Source of the DNA: Micromonospora sp. C95 | Lineage (GTDB): Bacteria > Actinomycetota > Actinomycetes > Mycobacteriales > Micromonosporaceae | Reading direction: 5' to 3' | NCBI RefSeq assembly: GCF_018070465.1 | Contig: NZ_JAGPXT010000001.1 | Coordinates: forward strand, 62,001-126,000 | Length of the DNA: 64,000 bases | Shown here: positions 8,476-17,190 of the stretch, one piece after another | Layout: each line of letters opens with the position of its first letter | Numbering within the stretch: the stretch's first letter is position 1 | Position numbers and translations under genes: made by a program | The notes under the pieces: model-generated | Database searches by the model: none | What the model was told of the DNA's origin: nothing | Seen by the model: the letters and a program-made list of their open reading frames with translations, nothing else

Positions 8476-9421
8476 CGGCAAAGGCCCCGGCCACCAGCAC
8501 GGCTTACCCGACGTCATCGAACCGGGCGGCACCCGCCACCACCTGCTCCCCACACCCACCGCACAGCCCTACGGGTCGAACCGGTCCCCGTCGGCGGGCG
8601 CGGCACGCCGGCCGAGCCTGGCCGGCGTCGCCGGGCAACTCCTGCCCACCCCGACCGCCGCAGGCGGCACCGGCTACATGAGCGGCACCCACCGCGACAC
8701 CTGGAGACCAACCCTCGAATCAGCGGTCCACGGCTACCGGCCCCACCACGGCGGGAAACCCCCGAAACCCCAGGCCCCACCGCCGTCGGCGGCGGCCAGC
8801 GGTCACTCGGCTGCGGGCGTGCCCGGCCCCCTGCTACCGACCCCGCGCGCCAGCGACACCGGCACCGCGGGGCGGCGGGCCGGCGCCGGGTTCCGCCCGC
8901 CACTGTCGCAGGTGCTGCTACCCACCCCGAAAGCCACCGACGGCACGAAAGGCTGCCCAGGACAACGCGGCTCACACGGGGACCTGACCCTGCCATCGGC
9001 GGCGGTGCGGGTACCCGGGCGTACCCTGCCGACCCCACGCGCGTCCGACGCGCGTGGTCCCGGACGGCACGGCGACGGTGGCGCCGACCTGCGCACCACC
9101 GTCGCCGACCTCACCGGCGGCCTGGGGCGCCTCGATGAGCGGCGGTGGGGCGTCTACGCCGCCGCCGTCGCCCGCTGGGAACTGCTCATCGGCCGGCCCG
9201 CACCGACGCCCACACAGGTCGGCACGCACGGCAAGCCGGTCCTCGCGCCACCGTTCGTCGAGTGGCTCATGGGTCTGAACGCCGGTCACGTCACCGACCC
9301 CACGCTCGGGTTACCGCGCACCGCCGCGTTACGGGTGCTCGGCAACGGCGTCCTCCCACAACAAGCCGCGACCGCGCTGCGGCTGCTGCTGTGCCCGAAC
9401 CGATGGCAGGTGCCCGCATGA
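8444..9421 (+). CDS. C5-cytosine DNA methyltransferase, C-terminal half with LPTP repeats
   Basis: The product is 325 aa from ATG 8444, which overlaps the previous frame by 32 nt and follows GAGGGG. It supplies what the first half lacks. Residues 3-229 contain six units each opening with (L/T)LPTP followed by xAxD and a Gly-rich tail; residues about 255-320 hold the conserved Dcm end (PPFVEWLMGLNAGHV, then ALRVLGNGVLPQQAATALRL, motif X). The repeated part occupies the place of the target-recognition domain. The start at ATG is natural if the enzyme is two-subunit; otherwise this is the rest of a frameshifted gene. The 3' end overlaps the next methylase by ATGA. Confidence 0.7.
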   Translation: MRTLPTPCARDGKGPGHQHGLPDVIEPGGTRHHLLPTPTAQPYGSNRSPSAGAARRPSLAGVAGQLLPTPTAAGGTGYMSGTHRDTWRPTLESAVHGYRPHHGGKPPKPQAPPPSAAASGHSAAGVPGPLLPTPRASDTGTAGRRAGAGFRPPLSQVLLPTPKATDGTKGCPGQRGSHGDLTLPSAAVRVPGRTLPTPRASDARGPGRHGDGGADLRTTVADLTGGLGRLDERRWGVYAAAVARWELLIGRPAPTPTQVGTHGKPVLAPPFVEWLMGLNAGHVTDPTLGLPRTAALRVLGNGVLPQQAATALRLLLCPNRWQVPA

Positions 9422-10458
9422 GCGACACGATGCCCGCCGGCCGACTGTCCGGCTACGAGTACCACCGGTCCGGTCCCGTCACCCTGTATCTCGGCGACGC
9501 CGCCCGGGTGATGTCAGCAATGCCGGACTCCAGCGTCGACTGCATCGTCACCAGCCCACCGTTCTGGGGTCTGCGCGACTACGGCACCGGCGCCTGGGCT
9601 GGCGGTGATCCCGCCTGTCCGCACCGGACCGGGCGCGTTCGCCGCGTCAACGGCAGCACCTGCCCCGCCTGCCGGGCCCGATGGATCGACCCGCAGTACG
9701 GGCTGGAAGCGACCCTGGACGACTACCTCGACCACCTCGTCGCGGTCTTCGACCAGGCCAGACGGATCCTCACACCAGCGGGCACCTGCTGGGTGAACCT
9801 CGGCGACTGCTACAGCAGCGCCTCCGGTGGGGCGCCGATGGCCGGCCGCCCACAGCCGGGAGGGCTCCGACCACCACGCCCGCGGGCGCAAGACGCCCTC
9901 CCAGCGAAGAACCTCGTCGGGGTGCCCTGGCGGGTCGCGTTCACCCCGCAGTCACGCCAATGGTGGCTACGCAACGCGATCATCTGGTCCAAGACCAACC
10001 CGATGCCAGAGTCCGTGCGCGACCGCCTATCCACCACCTACGAACTGCTGTTTCTCCTCACCAAATCCCACTCCTACTACTTCAACCTGGACCCGATCCG
10101 GGTACCACTGGCTCGGCCGGAAGCCGCCGACGGCACCCGCGTCTTCGGCGGCGCGCGTAAAGGCCACAGCGGCGGAGTCGACGCCACCGCCCGTCGCCGG
10201 GGCAACACCACCTACGGCGCCGGCAAGTACCGCGCCGGCGACGTCGGCGTCGAGCCACGGGCCGGGCGAGGCAACCTCGTCCCGCTCGGTCACGCCCACA
10301 CCGCGACCCACCCGAGCGGGCGCAATCCCGGAGACGTGTGGCGGATCGCGACACGCCCCTACCGCGGGTCACACGTAGCGCCGTTTCCCGTCGACCTGCC
10401 GCTACGGGCCATCGCGGCCGGCTGCCCGCGACAGGGACTGGTCCTGGATCCGTTCTCC
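9418..10458 (+). pseudogene. Site-specific amino-methyltransferase, N-terminal part, interrupted by insertion
   Basis: 347 codons from ATG 9418 encode a DNA methylase of the N4/N6 family: VTSPPFWGLRDYG (about residues 43-56) is motif IV, and a zinc-like pair (DPACPHRT and STCPACRARW) follows. The sequence runs normally to RQGLVLDPFS, the start of the SAM-binding DPFSGAGTTG motif, and then changes to unrelated sequence. The missing GAGTTGVAALQLG... resumes in the same frame at 17200. So the open frame past 10458 (to 10554) is not native, and the enzyme lacks most of its SAM site as it stands. Motif IV precedes motif I, the opposite order to the operon's first methylase. Confidence 0.85.
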
Positions 10459-10461
10459 AAA

Positions 10462-10475
10462 ACGCACACATTCCA
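10462..10475 (+). repeat. Left terminal inverted repeat of the insertion
   Basis: The sequence ACGCACACATTCCA lies 3 nt inside the junction with the methylase gene. Its inverted partner at 17177-17190 differs at one base. Confidence 0.75.
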
Positions 10476-10556
10476 CCCAAGGTGTGCGAGTTGCTGCCTT
10501 CCGTCCACAGGTGGTGCAGCCTTCTGCTCCACGTACGGCGATTTCCACATCTGAAA

Positions 10557-10990
10557 GTGTTGTGGGATCAGGATTTGGTGTCGGCGTTGCTCGACCGGGA
10601 TCGCCTTCGCATCCGGGCGGTAGGGCTGGAGTTGGCCCGCTCCGCGGCGCTGCTGTTCGGTTACGGCGACGAGCGAGGACTGGGACCACGCCCGCGTCAC
10701 GGATTCGAGTACGGCTACCGCGACATCGACTCGTTGCTGGAGCCGATGCGGCTGATGCCGTCCACCGCCTGTGGTGGGAGCGCGTCAGCAACGACCTGTG
10801 GCCGCTGCCGCTGCACTACGACAACGCCGACACGTCTTGCATCGCTCGTTCGCGTCGGCATCGGCGTTGTTGGCCTGGTTGCCTGTAGAGCGCGATGCGG
10901 TCACCGCGGGCCAAGACCGAGCCACCGGGCGCGGCCTGCGCGGCCTCACGCCCGACGTGTCGGACCCGTGGAGAGGGGCAGGCGGGATGT
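10557..10990 (+). pseudogene. Decayed gene fragment in the left arm of the insertion
   Basis: Three plus-strand frames in succession give protein-like sequence: first VLWDQDLVSALLDRDRLRIR and onward to about 10750, then AVHRLWWERVSNDLWPLPLH in a second frame, then RSFASASALLAWLPVERDAV in a third. Nothing in one frame is long enough to be a gene, so this looks like one small gene hit by at least two frameshifts. I do not recognise the family. The following 500 nt (to 11517) contain no gene I can support. Confidence 0.4.
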
Positions 10991-11517
10991 CGCCATGCTA
11001 AGGCCGCACATGCCGCCACGGCGTGTGTCGTGCGGTACCGGTGCCCCGTGAAATCGGACAGCCCGACTGCCGACGTGCAGTCCGTGGCAGCGGCGAGCGC
11101 CGCGACGATGCCACGGCCAGCGCCGGGAGGAGCGCGTCGCCCGCCCCGCTGGCATCGACCACGAACCACTGGGGCCGGACTCTTCGCTACTGCAGTACCC
11201 GGCATCGTGCGGCCTCGCCGCACGACCAGGTGCGAGGACTGAGGCGACGCAGCCGCCGCGGCATCACCAGCGGCTTTACTCGATCGAGGTGGAGAAAGGC
11301 GGCAGCTCCAGCCTGGTTCATCAGGAAGGCGCCGAACTCCCAGCCACCGGTCGACGTCAGGATGCGGCAGGAGATTGCCGATCGAAACCTCGGAGCGCCG
11401 ACGTCGGCAACCGGCGCTGCCCCTGCTGGCCGCCCAGGCAGGCGCTATCGGGTGATTCGTTCGTTGCTGGGTGTGACGTTGTGGCTGGTGCCGGACATAA
11501 ACACGGTAGGAGGTGCC

Positions 11518-12066
11518 ATGGACGTCGCGGAGAAGCAGTTCACCGAGCTGTACGAGCGTCATTACGGGGACGTGTGGCGGTACGTCGCTCGGCGGGTCGG
11601 CGGGTCGGACGTCGGTGATGTTGTTGCCGAGGTCTTCCTCGTCGCGTGGCGACGTCTGCGTGACGTTCCGGCAGGGTCGGCGTTGCCGTGGCTGTACGGG
11701 GTGGCTCGTCTGGTGCTGTCGAACGAGGCCAGGGGCCAGCGGCGGTGGCAGGAACTGGCGCTGAGGGTCGCGGCGGAGCCGGGCCGGTCGGTGAGTGTGG
11801 ATCATGCGGACGAGGTGGTCAGCCAGCGTGACGTCGCGGTGGCGTTCGGCCGGCTGTCCGCCGCGGATCAAGAGATCTTGCGGCTGGTGGCTTGGGAACG
11901 GCTGAGTGTCGCTGAGGCTGCGGTCGCTCTCGGCCAGTCCCGAGCGACGTGTGCGATGCGGCTGATGCGGGCTCGCCGCCGGCTTCGAATGCAACTGGAC
12001 GTGGTGGGTGACGGGGTGCAGCGGGCAACGCGGGCGACGCCGTCGATGTCGAATTGGGGTACATGA
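11518..12066 (+). CDS. ECF RNA polymerase sigma factor
   Basis: The product is 182 aa from ATG 11518 with TAGGAGGTG just upstream. Region 2 (FTELYERHYGDVWRYVARRV and EVFLVAWRRLRDVP) and region 4 (LSAADQEILRLVAWERLSVAEAA, then ATCAMRLMRARRRLR) are clear. The ECF size, with no region 3, and the DVxxxVFLVAWR motif fit the SigE-like actinomycete ECF group. It is followed 1 nt later by a membrane-anchored CU044_5270 protein, the usual partner. That partner may act as a co-regulator or anti-sigma-like protein, which is not proven. It is cargo of the insertion. Confidence 0.9.
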   Translation: MDVAEKQFTELYERHYGDVWRYVARRVGGSDVGDVVAEVFLVAWRRLRDVPAGSALPWLYGVARLVLSNEARGQRRWQELALRVAAEPGRSVSVDHADEVVSQRDVAVAFGRLSAADQEILRLVAWERLSVAEAAVALGQSRATCAMRLMRARRRLRMQLDVVGDGVQRATRATPSMSNWGT

Positions 12067-12067
12067 G

Positions 12068-13105
12068 ATGAAGGCCGTCAATGAGGTGCGCCAGCTGCTG
12101 GGCGGACTGGATCCAGCACGACACGTCCGTCCAGCCGACGAGAACAGCCGCGTGCGGGATCTGGGCCGCATCCTTGCCTCTGATCGCGCTGTGGGCAGCG
12201 TCAGGCTAGGGCATCCGCGGCGCCGTTTCGTGTTGGCGGCGGCCGGCGCGGTGGTCCTGGCGGTGGCGGCTGGCGGGGTGGCGCTGGAGACGTTCCGGCA
12301 GCCGCAGCCAGCGTTCGCGGCTACGCCGGCGATCCTGAACTACGGGCCGCCCGTGAGCGAGGAGCCGGCCAGCGCCCGGTTGCGACGCCTGGCCGCGCTG
12401 GCGGCGGCACAGCCGGCAGCCCAGCAGCCGGCGGGGACGGTGGAGTACCTGGAGTCGACGAACTGGTTCCTGAACTCGTCGATCTCCGGCGGCCGGACGA
12501 CGTCTGCTGTGGTGCCGCAGCAGTGGCGGTCCTGGCGAACCGATGACGACGCCGGGCGGATGGTCAAGAAGGAACTGCCGCCGACGTTCCGGACTGACGC
12601 CGACCGGCGGGAGTGGCAGCGGGGAGGTGGCCGTATCGACTCCTCAGAGGAGGTGCGCGACTTCACCACCGGTGGCTTCTACAGCCGCTTCCAGGGTTCG
12701 GTACCGACGGACGCCGGGGTACTGCGGCAGTGGCTGACGGCGGGTGCCTCGGCGCACGAAGCGCCGGTGCAGTATCTGGAGGACGTCGCCGAGCTCGCCG
12801 GTGTGCGGTTGCTGAACCCGGCGCAGCGCGCTGCGGTACTCCGGCTGCTCGCTGACCTTCCGGGCGTCACGGTGAGCGGGAGCGTCACGGACCGGGCTGG
12901 GCGTCCCGGGGAGGCGTTCTCGATCGTGTCAGACGCTCACGGCCTGCCTGCCCAGTACACCGTGATCGTCGATTCCGGCACCGGCGCGCTGCTGGGGTAT
13001 GAGGAGATGTTGACCACGACGGCGGGAAAGCTGAACGTGACCATACCTGCGGTAATCAGTTACCGGTCCTACCTGGTCGCCGAGTACGCCGCAATGCCGC
13101 GTTGA
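12068..13105 (+). CDS. CU044_5270 family membrane-anchored protein
   Basis: The product is 345 aa. A cytoplasmic N-terminus of about 55 residues precedes one membrane segment (RRRFVLAAAGAVVLAVAAGG). The rest is extracytoplasmic and ends in the family's conserved part, where YRG/SG-type strands (LADLPGVTVSGSVTDRAGRP) and a final ALLGYEEM stretch are recognisable. The gene begins 1 nt after the sigma factor stop, the standard pairing for this family in actinomycetes. Function is unknown; by analogy with sigma/anti-sigma pairs it may sense something outside the membrane. A second family member, a lipoprotein, is encoded at 22932-23837. Confidence 0.85.
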   Translation: MKAVNEVRQLLGGLDPARHVRPADENSRVRDLGRILASDRAVGSVRLGHPRRRFVLAAAGAVVLAVAAGGVALETFRQPQPAFAATPAILNYGPPVSEEPASARLRRLAALAAAQPAAQQPAGTVEYLESTNWFLNSSISGGRTTSAVVPQQWRSWRTDDDAGRMVKKELPPTFRTDADRREWQRGGGRIDSSEEVRDFTTGGFYSRFQGSVPTDAGVLRQWLTAGASAHEAPVQYLEDVAELAGVRLLNPAQRAAVLRLLADLPGVTVSGSVTDRAGRPGEAFSIVSDAHGLPAQYTVIVDSGTGALLGYEEMLTTTAGKLNVTIPAVISYRSYLVAEYAAMPR

Positions 13106-13112
13106 CAGCGTT

Positions 13113-13145
13113 CGGGTGGGTGGCGCCGAAGACGCCACCCACCCG
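13113..13145. terminator. Strong bidirectional hairpin terminator
   Basis: A perfect 13-bp stem, CGGGTGGGTGGCG against CGCCACCCACCCG, encloses a 7-nt loop (CCGAAGA). It lies between the ends of two converging genes, so it can terminate both. There is no T-run, as is common in high-GC actinomycetes. Confidence 0.75.
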
Positions 13146-13177
13146 AGGGTCGAGGCGGTGCCGCTCAGGTCAGCACG

Positions 13178-13753
13178 TCAGCCGTGGATGTGCTCGGCCC
13201 TGTCGTTGTAGCTGCCGAGGTTCGCCGACGCGGTGCAGGCACCCATATTGCGGTTGTCGCCCGCCCCGTCGCCAAGGGTGCCGTTGTCGCTGCCCGAGCA
13301 CCCGGTCCAACTGCCGCCCTGGTTGTTGGTCCACGAGGAGGTCTGGTCCTTGAAGCCCCACTCGTCCAGGTCGTGCCAGTACTCGTCGTTGAACTGGAGC
13401 TTGCGACCCTGGAAGCTCGCATGCTCCCAGATGCAGATCCAGCTGTTGTCGCAACCATTCCACGCGAAGGTGCCGATGGGACCGGCGGACCGTGTCGTGC
13501 CGGTCGAGCTGATGCGAGGGGCCAAGTCGGCGGTTGCCTGCTCGTTCGTGGCGTAGCAGCGCACCTCGCTGCGGGACAGGACGGCGCAGACCTGGGCACC
13601 TTGCCAGCTCTTGGACAGGTCGATGGTGCGCCCCTGGAACGAGGCGAGCGACGGGTCACGCAGCGACGGGCTGGCGCTCGCCGGGTTCGCCAATGCGGTC
13701 ACGACGAGAATGGCGACCGCTGTGCTGGCGAGTAGTCTGGTTCGTGTCCTCAT
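13178..13753 (-). CDS. Secreted peptidase inhibitor family I36 protein
   Basis: The product is 191 aa from ATG 13751-13753, with GAGGAG 6 nt upstream. The N-terminus is a clear signal peptide (RTRLLASTAVAILVVTALAN, cleavage near ASAS). The mature part contains the crystallin-like I36 features: WNGCDNSWICIWEHASFQGR with Cys pairs, then a WGFKDQTSSWTNNQGGSW stretch. I36 proteins include the SMPI metalloprotease inhibitor of Streptomyces. It probably acts outside the cell. It is cargo of the insertion and unrelated to transposition. Confidence 0.8.
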   Translation of the reverse strand: MRTRTRLLASTAVAILVVTALANPASASPSLRDPSLASFQGRTIDLSKSWQGAQVCAVLSRSEVRCYATNEQATADLAPRISSTGTTRSAGPIGTFAWNGCDNSWICIWEHASFQGRKLQFNDEYWHDLDEWGFKDQTSSWTNNQGGSWTGCSGSDNGTLGDGAGDNRNMGACTASANLGSYNDRAEHIHG

Positions 13754-13820
13754 GGATTCTCCTCTGGATAGGAATGAGGGCGATTGCGGCCGGGGTGTTG
13801 GCGCACCCGGGCTGCGAACT

Positions 13821-13860
13821 GTCCGTCTCTCCGACGGCTCGTTCCGTCGGAGAGACGGAC
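13821..13860. terminator. Perfect 17-bp palindromic hairpin
   Basis: GTCCGTCTCTCCGACGG pairs fully with CCGTCGGAGAGACGGAC around a 6-nt loop. It lies 360 nt past the end of the minus-strand recombinase operon and about 70 nt before the I36 gene start, so it may end recombinase transcription. It could instead be a protein-binding site. The rest of 13754-14219 contains no gene I can support. Confidence 0.55.
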
Positions 13861-14219
13861 AACCTGCCGCCGAAGCTAGACCGTGGCGGTGTTTGGCGCG
13901 ACCCCGTAGGGCGGGTAGGCGAGGTTTGCTCCGAAGGTCGCAACTTGCGCTTTTGCGTGTTCGGATCATCACAGTAAGGTGATGGCGATTCGTGTCGGGC
14001 GCTACGGTCGCCATCAACTGAGCGCTCCCGGTTTCCGTTGCTGGCAGCGCGCAGATGCGATTAGCGACGGTGCGAACCTCGGGCTTCGTGATCGCCGTCC
14101 GTTCAGTGCCGGGTCACGATGTCGCTGCGGGGCCCTGTGGCGTTCTCCTGCCGTCTTTTGCGTGCGCGTGCCAGGCGGGCTATCGCGGTGGGCTGCAGAT
14201 CGTCGTGTCAAAGCACGCT

Positions 14220-15641
14220 TTACTGGGCTCGGCGGTCCGACGGATGCTGTCGTTCTTGGTCGAGATCGTGCGGCCGTGTCTGATCGCCGGCTTCTGGAAA
14301 GGCGAGTTCGGCACGATGGACGTTGCCGATCGTGTAGTGCAGGGCTGCCTTTCTGGTGATTCCGATGGCTGCGGCCAGCATGCGCGGGTCGGCGCGCTGG
14401 GCGAGATCGGACAGCCTGGTCTGACGCAGGACCTGAGGCGTGAGGGAGACCGTCGTCAGGATCCGCACGGGAAAGCCGATGGAGCAGGGCTTGTTGTGCT
14501 GCCGGCTCTGGTGTGTCACGAGCAGAAACCGGTTGTCGGGCGCTGTGGTCGAGCGCTGCTGCAGGCAGGAGCGGATCGCGTCGATGGTCAGCGGGTCGAG
14601 CGGCACCGGATGGCGGCGATTGCGCAGTCGAACAGTTGCCTGGTCGAGGTCGATGTCGTCGAGGGTGAGCATGCGAAGGTCGCTGTTGGTGGCCGCGTGG
14701 AGCAGGCACAACAGGCCGACCACGCGTTCGCGTGGGTCGGTGTCCTCTCGCCGCCACCGGTTTAGTAGTTGCCGCTGGCGGGCAGGTTCGATCAGCAAAC
14801 CGGCGTACCCCTTGCGCTGGCTGCGGCGCAGGTCGGCGGCCGGGTTGATCAGAGTGATCTTCCGACGTCGGGCGAAGGCGAAGAAGGCGCGCAGCGCCGG
14901 AATGCGCTGGGCGGCGTTGGCGGTGAGGAACCCCTCCAGATCCTCGGCGGTCACGGCAGCCCAGTCGTCGATGACCCGGGCATCGAGGTAATCGGCGAGC
15001 TGGAGCAGGACGTTGATGCGGTGGGCGATCGTGGTGTCGCTGAGGCTGGCCCCGCCGTAGAGCCGGGCGCGGCGCTGTTGAACGACCAGGTAGTCGACGA
15101 ACTGCCGGCCGGCGGGTCTGAGTCTGGGCGGCAAGCGGTCAAGCCGCCCTTGTCTCCATGACTGCACTTCGGTGTCGGTGCTGTCGGCGCGTACGCGGTG
15201 GCGGGTGAAAAAGTCACCGAGCATCGCGGCGGTGCGTCGGCTTCCGGGCTCGACACGCAAGGTCGTGATCAGGTCGTCTGGGCGGCAGATGCCGGTAAGG
15301 ATCAGTCGTTCGATGAGCAACAGGTGCCTGATCACCGTTTTGGCGTGCGCCATTGCCACCCATTCCGTCGCGGCGGTGAAGAACCACGTCGGCAGCTGTC
15401 CGTTGCGGACCGACACGCGGTTGCCCAGCCATCCCCACAGCCGCTGCGGTTCGTGATCGTGGCAATCGGTGCACAGCCGCAGCCTTCCCGGGACGGTGCG
15501 AGTCTCGACGCCGCAACGCGAACAGGTGATGGTGACGTCGGCCGCGTCGTAGCATCTGCGGCACCGTTGCACGGCGAAGATGCCGGCCGCGCTGCAGCCG
15601 CTGCACACACCCTCACGCCGGACGTCGCTGGGTCTGGTCAT
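14220..15641 (-). CDS. Zinc-finger tyrosine recombinase-like protein, active site altered
   Basis: The product is 473 aa. The N-terminus has four CxxC-type pairs (VCSGCSAAG, QRCRRCYD, ITCSRCGVE, RLCTDCHDH), probably zinc fingers. The C-terminal half has the integrase fold: LLHAATNSDLRMLTLDDIDL at the box I position, TPQVLRQTRLSD at the HxxRH position and ALHYTIGNV for the tyrosine. The box I Arg is displaced or missing, and the two His of HxxRH are Gln, so only the second Arg and the Tyr look intact. It follows the XRE gene by 2 nt. It is the last gene of a three-gene operon and may serve as structural partner of the complete recombinase. Confidence 0.75.
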   Translation of the reverse strand: MTRPSDVRREGVCSGCSAAGIFAVQRCRRCYDAADVTITCSRCGVETRTVPGRLRLCTDCHDHEPQRLWGWLGNRVSVRNGQLPTWFFTAATEWVAMAHAKTVIRHLLLIERLILTGICRPDDLITTLRVEPGSRRTAAMLGDFFTRHRVRADSTDTEVQSWRQGRLDRLPPRLRPAGRQFVDYLVVQQRRARLYGGASLSDTTIAHRINVLLQLADYLDARVIDDWAAVTAEDLEGFLTANAAQRIPALRAFFAFARRRKITLINPAADLRRSQRKGYAGLLIEPARQRQLLNRWRREDTDPRERVVGLLCLLHAATNSDLRMLTLDDIDLDQATVRLRNRRHPVPLDPLTIDAIRSCLQQRSTTAPDNRFLLVTHQSRQHNKPCSIGFPVRILTTVSLTPQVLRQTRLSDLAQRADPRMLAAAIGITRKAALHYTIGNVHRAELAFPEAGDQTRPHDLDQERQHPSDRRAQ

Positions 15642-15643
15642 GG

Positions 15644-15967
15644 TCAGAACGGCGGCGGGGTTCGGCCGGCCGGGTTGACCTGCTCACCGACTGCTCGGGC
15701 GACCGGCTGCGTCTGCGCCGACATAACCGGTTGGGTCGCGGGCGTGGTGTCGATCTCGATGAGATCGTTCGGCGTGCATTGCAGCGCGGTGCACAGGGCG
15801 GCGAGAGTCTCCAGCTTCACCTGGTTGGGCTGTTTGGTCATCAACGCGGAGATCGACGCAGAAGACAATTCGTGGCCGGCCCTGTCGATCAGCAGCCGGC
15901 GTAGCTGGGCTCCTGTCCACACCTCTCGCTGGGCGGCTGCCATACGCAGTCTCCACCGAATTCGCAT
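15644..15967 (-). CDS. XRE-family helix-turn-helix protein of the transposition trio
   Basis: The product is 107 aa from ATG 15965-15967, with AAGGAG 7 nt upstream. Residues about 18-75 form a Cro/CI HTH (GAQLRRLLIDRAGHELSSAS, then LETLAALCTALQCTPNDLIE). The tail is Pro/Thr-rich. It sits between the two recombinases with gaps of 4 and 2 nt. TnpC of Tn554 is an accessory DNA-binding protein in a comparable position; this one is a different fold by sequence. It could set recombination direction or repress the operon. Confidence 0.85.
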   Translation of the reverse strand: MRIRWRLRMAAAQREVWTGAQLRRLLIDRAGHELSSASISALMTKQPNQVKLETLAALCTALQCTPNDLIEIDTTPATQPVMSAQTQPVARAVGEQVNPAGRTPPPF

Positions 15968-15971
15968 GGCA

Positions 15972-17060
15972 CTACTCCTTGCTCGTGCCGAGATCGCCGG
16001 TCAAGTCGTTCAACGCGGCGCCGACCGCGCTGCGGTAGGCGTCCTCGATGAACGTCGAGGACGGCGTCACGTAACCCATCGTCGTTCCGACATGCCAATG
16101 ACCGAGCATCTGCTGGATGGCCACCAGGTCGACGCCACGCTCGTAGTTGCGGGTGGCGCAGGCATGGCGGAGTGCGTGCGGGCTGAACCCCACCTCGTGT
16201 TCGCGTCCTTCCACCTTCAGCAGGTACTTCAACCGATTGCGAACGGTTCCGCTGCTGAGCAGGCCGCCACCTTCGTCGCAGAACAGCATCGGCTCGTTCC
16301 TGCGGAAGCGGGGCCGCACATCGGACAAGTACCAGCGCAGGATCAGATGCAGGTCGTCGAGCATCGGCACCCAGCGCGGGCGTGGCCCCGATCCCTTGGC
16401 TGCCTTACCGAACCGCACGTGCAGCTTCCCGAAGGGGCCGCGGTCGAAGTGCACGTCGCGGATCTCGAGTTTGGTGGCCTCGGACGCCCGCAGACCGGCG
16501 TGGTACAAGGTCCGGTATAGCGCATAGTCCCGCGCCCACGGCGCCCACTTGCGGACCACGCCCATCTGCGTACGGATGAACGCGAAGAAGTCGTCCATAC
16601 GCTCGGGCGTCGGCGGCACGATCTCGGTCGCGTCGTCCACATGCCGGCCGGCGTGGAACTCGTCGATCGGATCCTGCAGCCGCACCCCGAACCGTTGCTC
16701 GATCTCAGCAGCATGCCGGGCCAGCAGGTAGCGGAAGAACTGTCGAAACGTTCCAACATAGTCACGACGTGTCACCGCCCCGGTGCCCCGGGCGACCAAC
16801 GCCTCCACCACCCGATCCACGTCGGCAGGGGTCAACTCCCACGCCGGCCGACCCGCCAATCCCAGAAACCGGTCCAGAGCGGCATTGTCCTTCTCGATCG
16901 TGAGCGCGCTGAAGTTGCGCGCCACCATGCTGGACACCCAGCCACCGACACACCGTGCCTGAAACGCCAACGGCTCCTCGGTCTCGCAAGCCGTCACCGC
17001 GACCGCCGCAGTTCCCTGGACCAGTCGCAGTCCCGGACGTCCGTTCATCACCGCGTGCAT
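15972..17060 (-). CDS. Tyrosine recombinase, catalytically complete
   Basis: The product is 362 aa from ATG 17058-17060, chosen because AAAGGGGTG lies about 9 nt upstream; the open frame runs on to 17159. The core-binding domain is residues about 40-140. The catalytic domain has box I Arg (YRTLYHAGLRASEAT, about residue 190), the HxxRH motif (SPHALRHACATRN, about 296), GHWHVG and the nucleophilic Tyr in TTMGYV (about 330). This is the only member of the trio with the full active site, so it probably does the strand exchange. It is the first gene of the operon, next to the right inverted repeat. Confidence 0.85.
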   Translation of the reverse strand: MHAVMNGRPGLRLVQGTAAVAVTACETEEPLAFQARCVGGWVSSMVARNFSALTIEKDNAALDRFLGLAGRPAWELTPADVDRVVEALVARGTGAVTRRDYVGTFRQFFRYLLARHAAEIEQRFGVRLQDPIDEFHAGRHVDDATEIVPPTPERMDDFFAFIRTQMGVVRKWAPWARDYALYRTLYHAGLRASEATKLEIRDVHFDRGPFGKLHVRFGKAAKGSGPRPRWVPMLDDLHLILRWYLSDVRPRFRRNEPMLFCDEGGGLLSSGTVRNRLKYLLKVEGREHEVGFSPHALRHACATRNYERGVDLVAIQQMLGHWHVGTTMGYVTPSSTFIEDAYRSAVGAALNDLTGDLGTSKE

Positions 17061-17176
17061 CCCTTCGACACCCCTTTGAACTTCCAGGTGCCGCCTAAAG
17101 ATGCGGGCCAGAACCGAAAGAGTCGCGGAACCAAGGTCTCGCGCATTCCTGCAGGCCAAATGGCGTCAGGGCTGTC

Positions 17177-17190
17177 TGGAACGTGTGCGT
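17177..17190 (-). repeat. Right terminal inverted repeat of the insertion
   Basis: On the minus strand this reads ACGCACACGTTCCA, 13 of 14 identical to the left repeat. Nine bases (ACCACGGGT) separate it from the resumed methylase sequence at 17200. Confidence 0.75.

Noticed and set aside
10816-12171. Long minus-strand open frame opposite the sigma factor
   Set aside because: It is antisense to a clear ECF sigma gene, its composition is Arg/Pro-rich, and it has no motif or ribosome site.
15198-16520. 440-codon plus-strand frame over the recombinase operon
   Set aside because: It covers parts of three minus-strand genes with good motifs and ribosome sites.
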